NCBI RefSeq assembly: GCF_003576345.1 | Contig: NZ_QWGB01000003.1 | Span: forward strand, 62,001-126,000 | Direction: 5' to 3' | DNA: 64,000 nt | Source of the DNA: Henriciella barbarensis | Lineage (GTDB): Bacteria > Pseudomonadota > Alphaproteobacteria > Caulobacterales > Hyphomonadaceae | In this document: positions 58,065-64,000 of the stretch, piece after piece | How the letters are laid out: the number at the start of each line of letters is the position of its first letter | Position numbering within the stretch: the stretch's first letter is position 1 | The notes under the pieces: model-generated | Told to the model about the DNA's origin: nothing | The model's input: the letters and a program-made list of their open reading frames with translations, nothing else | Databases searched by the model: none | Program-made: the position numbers and the translations under genes

Positions 58065-58826
58065 ATGGACCAGCTGACCAGAGACGCCGAGGCACTGCTG
58101 GACGAGCTGAAGCCCCGCTCCCCGAGCGCTGCGCCCGGCCAGAACCTCTTGCCGCCGCAAACCCGCTTCGACGTGCAGGGTGAAACGCTTTCTACGCCCG
58201 CCTGGAGGGCTGGTGACGGTGCTCCAACACTTTTTGTCCATGGCTGGGATGACACGCACCGTATCTGGCGACGTTTCGCCATGGACTTCATTCAGAATGG
58301 CCGCCCTGCTCTGCTGATAGACCTGCCAGCCCACGGCGCCTCCAGCGCAGAGACCTGCTCCTGGCAATTCGCGGGACAATCGGTTTTGGATGTCTGCACC
58401 GATCAACAGCCCATAGACGCGATCATCACTCATTCGTTCGGGTCCCTGGCAGCAGCAGCAGCCATATCGGAAGGAGCACAGGCTGATTATCTGGTGATGA
58501 TCGCCCCGCCTATCGAACACTGGAGCGAGCGCCAGCGCCGTAAGGGCGTGCCCGATGACGTGATCGCCCGTGCAGCTGAACTCCTTCTGGAGAGAAAGGC
58601 CGAGGACACGGCGCCGCCAGATCTAGCAGCCTTGCTGGCCCGTTTTGAGGGGCAGATACTGCTTATCGGCTCCCAGGCCGATGAGAGTTGCCCAGCCCCG
58701 CAAATAGAAGCACTCGGCGCGTCCTTGGGTAATGCTGAAACACTGATTGTCGACGATCTCAGCCACCGTGATCTCGCGCTCGATCCGGCCATCCTGTCGC
58801 AGATTAGCGCTTTTCTGGGTTACTAG
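58065..58826 (+). CDS. Alpha/beta hydrolase inside the trp operon
   Basis: 253-residue alpha/beta-hydrolase-fold protein. FVHGWDDTHRIW is the oxyanion region, THSFGSLAA carries the serine nucleophile (weak G-x-S-x-G variant H-S-F-G-S), and SHRDLALDP near the C-terminus carries the likely histidine. The N-terminal 35 residues are polar. Start ATG 58065 with GGAGG five bases upstream. It lies between trpG and trpD on the same strand. The substrate is unknown; a link to tryptophan metabolism is only positional. Confidence 0.78.
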   Translation: MDQLTRDAEALLDELKPRSPSAAPGQNLLPPQTRFDVQGETLSTPAWRAGDGAPTLFVHGWDDTHRIWRRFAMDFIQNGRPALLIDLPAHGASSAETCSWQFAGQSVLDVCTDQQPIDAIITHSFGSLAAAAAISEGAQADYLVMIAPPIEHWSERQRRKGVPDDVIARAAELLLERKAEDTAPPDLAALLARFEGQILLIGSQADESCPAPQIEALGASLGNAETLIVDDLSHRDLALDPAILSQISAFLGY

Positions 58827-58898
58827 AGACGTCACCCGCTTGATTGGCGCTCACATCGCCTCTATCGCGCACCAAAATAAGTGCTGGAAGACCGACGA

Positions 58899-59924
58899 AT
58901 GACCCAAGCTCTCAATGACGCCATCAAGGCACTCGCCCGGTCCGAGGAATTGCCGGTTAAGGTTCTCGAAGCTTCCTTCGACACGCTGCTTGCCGGCGAA
59001 AGTACGCCTGAGCAAGTAGGTGCCTTTCTCATGGGACTGGCCGTTCGCGGGGAGACATCCAATGAGCTCTACGCTGGCGCCAGAGCCATGCGCCGGCATG
59101 CTCGAACAGTGAGCGCGCCAGGTCCTCTGCTCGATACTTGTGGGACGGGCGGTCTTCCATGGAAATCGCTTAACACGTCGACCGCCAGCGCAATCGTCAT
59201 TGCGGCCGCCGGTGGCCGCGTCGCAAAGCATGGCAACCGGTCTGTCCCTCCCAAAACTGGCTCTGCCGACGTGTTGGAGGCGCTTGGGGTCGAACTCGAC
59301 ATCACCCCCCAGACTTTCGAGAATTGCATAGAAAAAGCGGGCGTAGGTTTCCTGTTTGCGCGTAGCCACCATTCAGCGATGCGGCATGTTGCACCCATCC
59401 GGGCCAGCCTCGGCATCCGGACCATCTTCAACCTTCTCGGCCCGCTTTCGAATCCAGCCAATGCGACCCACCAGATACTTGGCGTCTATGATGAGCGTTG
59501 GCTCGATCCGATGGCTGAGACGCTTCTGAAACTCGGCATCGAAAAAGCCTGGGTCGTTCACGGCGTCGACGGCATCGATGAAATCTCGATATCTGGGGAG
59601 ACCAGGATCCGGGAAGTAGCTGACGGCAAGATCAGTTCGTTCTCGCTCACACCAGCGGACGCTGGCTTGGACACCAGCCCGCTCGCATCGCTTGAGGGCG
59701 GTGCACCTCAAGACAATGCAGGCGCGATCCGGGACCTGCTCGAAGGAAGGCCCGGTCCATTCCGTGACGTCGTTCTTCTGAACGCATCGGCTGGCCTCTT
59801 GCTGCTTGGGCTTGCAGATGACATTCGCCACGGCGTGGCGCTCGCCTCCGACGCCATCGACAGTGGTCGCGCGCTCCATACGCTCTCGTTACTGGCTGAT
59901 ACCAGCTCCGGAAGGACTCAATAA
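58899..59924 (+). CDS. trpD: Anthranilate phosphoribosyltransferase with altered GTGGD loop
   Basis: 341-residue enzyme that joins anthranilate to PRPP. KHGNRSVPPKTGSADVLEALG cut at the anthranilate site, HHSAMRHVAPIR and RTIFNLLGPLSNPA match the family. The PRPP loop, normally GTGGD-G, here reads GTGGLPWKSLNTST (82-95), with leucine 86 in place of the conserved aspartate. The surrounding reading frame is sound, so this is a real substitution. Start ATG 58899 (GGAAG upstream); GTG 58881 is possible. Its TAA shares a base with the trpC ATG. Confidence 0.93.
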   Translation: MTQALNDAIKALARSEELPVKVLEASFDTLLAGESTPEQVGAFLMGLAVRGETSNELYAGARAMRRHARTVSAPGPLLDTCGTGGLPWKSLNTSTASAIVIAAAGGRVAKHGNRSVPPKTGSADVLEALGVELDITPQTFENCIEKAGVGFLFARSHHSAMRHVAPIRASLGIRTIFNLLGPLSNPANATHQILGVYDERWLDPMAETLLKLGIEKAWVVHGVDGIDEISISGETRIREVADGKISSFSLTPADAGLDTSPLASLEGGAPQDNAGAIRDLLEGRPGPFRDVVLLNASAGLLLLGLADDIRHGVALASDAIDSGRALHTLSLLADTSSGRTQ

Positions 59925-60724
59925 TGGCGACCGCCCTGGACCGCATCATAGAATACAAACGGGACGAAGTCGCTGCGCTGAAGCGCGTGACAACGACGAA
60001 TGCGTTGCTCGAGGCAAGCAGAAATGCGCGATCTCCGCGCGGGTTCGAGCGACGTCTCGCAGAGATATCCGCACTCGGAGACGCCGCGCTGATCTGTGAG
60101 TTGAAGCGCAAGTCACCGTCGGCCGGCGACATACTTCCGGGCGCGGATCCCATTGCCATCGCACAGGAGTACGAGAGTTCAGGCGCTGCCTGCCTTTCAG
60201 TATTGACGGACTTTCCCAGCTTTGGTGGGTCACTTGACGATCTCCGCGCCATTCGCGCCGCTGTGGACATTCCGCTGCTGCGCAAGGAATTCATGATAGA
60301 CCCGATACAGGTTGCGGAAGCTCGCTCTGCGGGCGCTGACGCAATCCTCGTCATCCTGTCAGCCGTCGATGACGGGCTTGCCGGCGAACTTCTTTCAGCT
60401 GCCACAACGCTGGGCATGGACGCTATCGTGGAAGTCCACGACGAAGTTGAACTTGAACGGGCTAACGCGCTTCCATGCTCGCTCGTCGGTATCAATAACC
60501 GTGATCTCAAGCGTATGGTAACGGACCTTTCGACGACCGAACGTCTGGCCCCACATCTGGCGGATGGGAAAACCCTCATTTCGGAGAGCGGGATTTCCAC
60601 GCCTGATCACATTCGCCGCTTGGCAAAGAGTGGCGCGCGGCGATTCCTGATCGGCGAAAGCTTGATGAAAGCCCAAAACCGGGCAAGCACCTGCAACGAT
60701 CTCAGAAAGGCTCTTGACGATTGA
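59924..60724 (+). CDS. trpC: Indole-3-glycerol phosphate synthase
   Basis: 266-residue TIM-barrel enzyme that closes the indole ring in tryptophan synthesis. Catalytic lysines in CELKRKSPSAGDI and LLRKEFMIDPIQV, glutamate in ISESGISTPDHI, and GINNRDLKRM are present. It is the mono-functional form, without the PRA isomerase domain. The TAATG junction couples it to trpD. lexA follows after a 63-bp gap with an SOS box. Confidence 0.96.
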   Translation: MATALDRIIEYKRDEVAALKRVTTTNALLEASRNARSPRGFERRLAEISALGDAALICELKRKSPSAGDILPGADPIAIAQEYESSGAACLSVLTDFPSFGGSLDDLRAIRAAVDIPLLRKEFMIDPIQVAEARSAGADAILVILSAVDDGLAGELLSAATTLGMDAIVEVHDEVELERANALPCSLVGINNRDLKRMVTDLSTTERLAPHLADGKTLISESGISTPDHIRRLAKSGARRFLIGESLMKAQNRASTCNDLRKALDD

Positions 60725-60734
60725 CCTGAAACGG

Positions 60735-60759
60735 GAACGCATGTAGAACACATGTGAAC
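60735..60759 (+). promoter_or_regulatory. LexA (SOS) box of lexA, with a third half-site
   Basis: GAAC (60735-60738), seven bases, GAAC (60746-60749): this is the complement of GTTC-N7-GTTC, the alphaproteobacterial LexA operator. A third GAAC follows at 60756-60759 after six bases. It lies 29-53 bases before the lexA GTG start and implies autoregulation. Confidence 0.85.
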
Positions 60760-60787
60760 AAACAGGTTTTGATCCGGAGGCCAGACT

Positions 60788-61471
60788 GTGCTGACCAATA
60801 AACAGAAAGAGCTGCTGCTCTTCATCCATGAGCGAATCAAACGCGATGGGGTCTCACCTTCTTTTGACGAGATGAAGGAAGCCCTCAATCTCGCGTCAAA
60901 GTCTGGCATTCACCGCCTGATCACCGCGTTGGAAGAGCGCGGCTTTATCAAGCGCCTCGCCAATCGGGCACGCGCGCTTGAAGTCCTGAAGCTACCGGAT
61001 TCAGCAGCGCCATCGGCGCCCCCTCGCGGACGCCAGGTTTTCCGGCCTAGCGTAGTAGGCAATGCTATGCCGGCGCCAACCATGTCCGGCCGGACCATTC
61101 CTGTCCTCGGACGTATCGCCGCGGGTGTGCCGATCGAAGCCATCCAGCACGAAACCAGTCGTATTCATCCACCAGCCGACCTTCCAGAGGGAGACGAGCA
61201 TTTCGCGCTCGAAGTGAAGGGCGACTCGATGATCGACGCGGGTATCCATGACGGTGACCTCGTTATTCTGAAGCGTACGGAAGATGCGCATAGTGGGGAC
61301 ATCGTCGTGGCACTTATCGACGAGGAAGAGGCGACGCTGAAGCGGCTCCGCAAAAAAGGTGCATCCATTGCGCTTGAAGCAGCGAACCCGGCTTATGAGA
61401 CACGCATCTTTGGCCCGGATCGCGTACGCATTCAGGGGCGCCTCGTCGCTCTCGTACGCCGGTACGACTAG
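60788..61471 (+). CDS. lexA: SOS repressor LexA
   Basis: 227-residue repressor-protease. An N-terminal winged helix-turn-helix ([21 protein letters not shown] cut at the turn, 23-43) binds the GTTC-N7-GTTC operator. The self-cleavage bond is A112-G113 and the Ser-Lys dyad is S147 and K185. The 40-residue linker and length are typical of Alphaproteobacteria. Start is GTG 60788 with CGGAGG eight bases upstream. Its stop abuts the comEC stop with no gap. Confidence 0.96.
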   Translation: MLTNKQKELLLFIHERIKRDGVSPSFDEMKEALNLASKSGIHRLITALEERGFIKRLANRARALEVLKLPDSAAPSAPPRGRQVFRPSVVGNAMPAPTMSGRTIPVLGRIAAGVPIEAIQHETSRIHPPADLPEGDEHFALEVKGDSMIDAGIHDGDLVILKRTEDAHSGDIVVALIDEEEATLKRLRKKGASIALEAANPAYETRIFGPDRVRIQGRLVALVRRYD

Positions 61472-63568
61472 TTAGTTCTCAGTTCTGTCGATACAGGGTT
61501 GCCATTTGCGTCTGCCGCACGGCACGGCGCGAATATGGCTTGCTCCTGCCCAACCTCGCACAAGACTTAGTCCGCCGGCTTTCTGAACATCGTTCCAGGT
61601 GATGACGCGTCCTCCTGGCGAGCAACGCCCCGGACTTGCATCCACGAGAAGGGTTAGAGCCGCATCGGGGATGCATGTCGGCAATTCGTACGCGATTGCG
61701 ACCATACCGACGGACGTTTCAAACTCGCACATCTTTCCACGACATTCATGGGTAGCAGGAAGATCGTTTAAGGTAAGCGGCGACAAGCCATCGCCGTCCG
61801 CGATCGCCAGCTTCTTCCAACCGTTCTCGGCGTCGCGTAGCAGAACTTCGCCGGAGGCCGACCAGTGAAGTACGAGTGACGGTAGACTCAGCCAAACAAT
61901 AGCCGCGGTAACGGCTGTTCCCACCCCCGTCAGGATCCGATACCGGACACCTTTCACCAGACAGACCGCAATCAGTCCCACGCTCAGCACAAGAAGCACA
62001 CCTGCTGGCATGGGGTCCGTGATCATGACGTCACTACCCGGCTGGGTCGAAACCCAGTGCGCGATCATCAGAACCTGCTCGAGCGACCACCCGAAAGCTC
62101 TGAGGAAGGGTTCGTCCAAACCGAGGGGCGCCGTCGCCAAGGCAAGTCCAGCGAATGGCGCACTCACAAATGTGATGATCGGCATGGCAAGAAGGTTTGC
62201 CCACAGCCCACCCGGGGCCACGCGGTCGAAGTGATAAAGGGCGAATGGCGCTGTTGCGCCCGCTCCAACGATGGATGTCACTACAAGCGACTGCAGCGTG
62301 AAGACAAAGCCGTTGCCTGAAGCCCCGGCCGCCATCGCCTGACGCCTCTCGCGCCACACCAGATACGTGGCGATCAGCGCGCCTGTTGCTGCAAACGACA
62401 TCTGAAAGCCAGGCGTCATTACGCTGTGGGGCTGGATCAAGATCACGGCGAACATGGCAACCGCAAATGATCGGAAACTGAGGGGGGACCGGTCCAGGAG
62501 GATGGCCCCGAAGAAGACTGCCGCCATGATAAAGGCTCGTTGGGTCGATATGCTTGCGCCCGAAAGCACGAGATAGAGCGCTGTCATAATGAGCGCGACG
62601 GCCGCCGCCGGCTTCTGCACTGGAACACGCAGAGCAAACCACTCCCAAAGTGAGAGTCCCCGCCGGATGCTGACATAGATGAGCCCGCCTACGATCCCGA
62701 GATGGAGCCCGGATATGGCGAGCAGATGAGCGAGTCCTGCACGACGAAGCGCTTCAACATCTTCCTGCACCATGAAACTCCGGTCGCCGGATCCGAGCGC
62801 AGCCGCAAAGCCCCCGGCGCGTTCCCCAGCCGCATCGCGCACATGAATAGCGAGAGATCGCCGCATGACGTTGATGGTGCTGCGCAATTTCTTGTGAAGG
62901 CCGCGCTCGGGGCCCAGCGCCCCGCCTCGGCAACGACCCTGCACATAGCCAACACCGTCCAGCCCATCGAAAAAGGCTTGTCTGTTGAAAGCATAGTCTC
63001 CGGGCATTCCCGGTTGAGGCGGCGGCCTCAGGACTGCCCAGCAACGAACAAATCGGCCCGGCGCAACGTTCAGCGAAAGTGAATGGGTCAGCCGAATCCG
63101 ACCCGGGAGGCGTCCGGGGGGAAGCCCGCCGATTGCGTGAACGTCAATCCTGAGGCGTACACCTTTCTCCCCCGGCTCGACCGCGCTGACCCAGCCTTCG
63201 ATCATCGTTGGCCCGATCATTTCCTGCACGGGCGGCGCAGGCCGGACCAGGGTATGCACTTTTGAGACAAAGACGCCGCCGATAGCACCAATGCACAGAA
63301 TCAGAACCAGTCGCAGCGCAAACGCTTCGACGCGACGAAGTCCGAAGATGACAGCAGCGCCTATGGCTGAAAGAATGACGAGCCCCAGCAGTGGCGGCTC
63401 GAAAGGCGCTGAAAAATATACAATTGCACCGAGACAAAGTCCAAGCGCAAAATAGAGCGGACCGTTCAGGACGAGGTGTAAAATATGGCTCTCGGTAGAG
63501 CCGCCGCGAGGGAATTCAGCGCGCCTCTTGCCTGATGCCCTTTCAGCGTGTTCATGGCGCCCAGACAC
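61472..63568 (-). CDS. comEC: ComEC/Rec2-family DNA-uptake membrane protein
   Basis: About 698-residue inner-membrane protein that forms the channel for transformation. A DUF4131-like N-terminal part (helices near 35-100, then an OB-like region with [15 protein letters not shown]) is followed by the Competence domain ([33 protein letters not shown]) with about eight helices. The C-terminal 120 residues lack the metallo-beta-lactamase domain of Gram-positive ComEC. Start GTG 63568 lies 36 bases from the gltX start; the in-frame extension to 63850 overlaps gltX and is rejected. Confidence 0.9.
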   Translation of the reverse strand: MSGRHEHAERASGKRRAEFPRGGSTESHILHLVLNGPLYFALGLCLGAIVYFSAPFEPPLLGLVILSAIGAAVIFGLRRVEAFALRLVLILCIGAIGGVFVSKVHTLVRPAPPVQEMIGPTMIEGWVSAVEPGEKGVRLRIDVHAIGGLPPGRLPGRIRLTHSLSLNVAPGRFVRCWAVLRPPPQPGMPGDYAFNRQAFFDGLDGVGYVQGRCRGGALGPERGLHKKLRSTINVMRRSLAIHVRDAAGERAGGFAAALGSGDRSFMVQEDVEALRRAGLAHLLAISGLHLGIVGGLIYVSIRRGLSLWEWFALRVPVQKPAAAVALIMTALYLVLSGASISTQRAFIMAAVFFGAILLDRSPLSFRSFAVAMFAVILIQPHSVMTPGFQMSFAATGALIATYLVWRERRQAMAAGASGNGFVFTLQSLVVTSIVGAGATAPFALYHFDRVAPGGLWANLLAMPIITFVSAPFAGLALATAPLGLDEPFLRAFGWSLEQVLMIAHWVSTQPGSDVMITDPMPAGVLLVLSVGLIAVCLVKGVRYRILTGVGTAVTAAIVWLSLPSLVLHWSASGEVLLRDAENGWKKLAIADGDGLSPLTLNDLPATHECRGKMCEFETSVGMVAIAYELPTCIPDAALTLLVDASPGRCSPGGRVITWNDVQKAGGLSLVRGWAGASHIRAVPCGRRKWQPCIDRTEN

Positions 63569-63604
63569 CTGATCAGAAGCAGAACCGGACAGTTTGTCAG
63601 ACTG

Positions 63605-64000
63605 ATGACGACGATAACGCGATTTGCCCCCTCCCCGACTGGCATGCTCCACATTGGCGGCGCACGCACAGCTCTTTTCAACTACTTGTTTGCACGTCGC
63701 AACCAAGGAAAATTCTTGCTGCGTATCGAAGATACCGACAAGGCCCGTTCCACCCAGGAAGCCGTAGATGCGATTCTCGACGGTATGAGCTGGCTTGGCC
63801 TCAACGCCGATGAGCCGCCTGTGTTCCAGAGTGCGCAGGCCGGACGGCATGTCGAATGCGCTGAGGAAATGGTCGCAAAGGGGCGCGCCTTTCGCTGCTA
63901 TGCGACTCCCGAAGAGCTTCAGGCTCGCCGCGATGAAGGCGAAGCTGCCCGCGCCGCCGCGAAACAGGAAGGCGTCGGCGAAGATGAGCGCCAGGCGCTG
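63605..64000 (+). CDS. gltX: Glutamyl-tRNA synthetase, 5' part (cut by window edge)
   Basis: First 132 codons of a class I synthetase that charges tRNA-Glu. The N-terminus [20 protein letters not shown] contains the HIGH-type motif HIGG (16-19) and is followed by [10 protein letters not shown] and the WLGL segment. The frame is open to the window end. Start ATG 63605; the ribosome site is weak. It may be the discriminating or non-discriminating form, which cannot be told from this part. Confidence 0.95.
   Translation, partial: MTTITRFAPSPTGMLHIGGARTALFNYLFARRNQGKFLLRIEDTDKARSTQEAVDAILDGMSWLGLNADEPPVFQSAQAGRHVECAEEMVAKGRAFRCYATPEELQARRDEGEAARAAAKQEGVGEDERQAL

Noticed and set aside
63569-63850. 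N-terminal extension of comEC
   Set aside because: It would overlap the start of gltX and has no resemblance to ComEC; GTG 63568 gives the normal length.

Overview
The window is 64 kb of densely packed, GC-rich chromosome from an alphaproteobacterium, most likely a marine stalked/budding lineage (Hyphomonadaceae/Maricaulales-like, near Caulobacterales). The evidence is: a C4-type 5-aminolevulinate synthase; the dusB(nifR3)-ntrBC-ntrYX-trk-hfq-hflX block; a pyruvate dehydrogenase operon whose E1 beta carries its own lipoyl domain and which holds a DUF5076 gene; a fused IspD-IspF; and a lexA gene preceded by the alphaproteobacterial SOS box (GAAC-N7-GAAC). It is core chromosome. I see no mobile element, prophage, CRISPR array, tRNA or rRNA. 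The left edge cuts nrdR and the right edge cuts gltX.

Layout. 1-4.7 kb: nrdR, glyA, hemA, an adducin-like class II aldolase, and divergent NAD kinase. 4.7-7.7 kb: yajC-secD-secF, preceded by the only non-coding stretch over 300 bp (7739-8114), which holds five consecutive hairpins. 8.1-9.4 kb: two secreted, diverged tandem paralogues. 9.4-17.3 kb: a Suf iron-sulfur operon (cysteine desulfurase-sufB-X-Y-sufC-sufD-sufS-sufT-sufA) with two unrelated genes between sufB and sufC. 17.5-20.6 kb: alpha/beta hydrolase, anmK, tyrS. 20.6-32.2 kb: nitrogen/redox two-component cluster and potassium uptake, ending in hfq-hflX. Neither NtrC nor NtrX has the sigma-54 contact motif GAFTGA. 32.3-35.4 kb: ispDF, pncC, then lipA-ratA.

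35.5-40.3 kb: an acyl ligase, then a three-gene envelope unit: periplasmic retropepsin-like protein, inactive transglutaminase fused to a multi-pass membrane domain, and an ATP-grasp ligase. This is the best candidate here for a poorly described system. 40.3-43.3 kb: dienoyl-CoA-reductase-like SDR, small membrane protein, MscS, PdeM. 43.3-54.1 kb: central carbon block tpiA-secG-pyrG-rpmF-eno-ftsB-pdhA-pdhB-DUF5076-pdhC-lpdA. 54.1-61.5 kb: ppiD-trpE-trpG-hydrolase-trpD-trpC-lexA, with an unusual TrpD loop. 61.5-64 kb: comEC and divergent gltX.

Several jobs link up. The Suf proteins build Fe-S clusters that LipA needs; LipA supplies lipoate to the E2 and E1 beta subunits of PDH. GlyA and HemA both draw on glycine. 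Genes overlap heavily (ATGA, TGATG, TTGA junctions). All seven convergent gene ends lie within -4 to +5 bp of each other, so there is no room for conventional terminators there. Start codons were chosen from ribosome-binding sites, overlaps and family N-termini; several genes begin with TTG or GTG.
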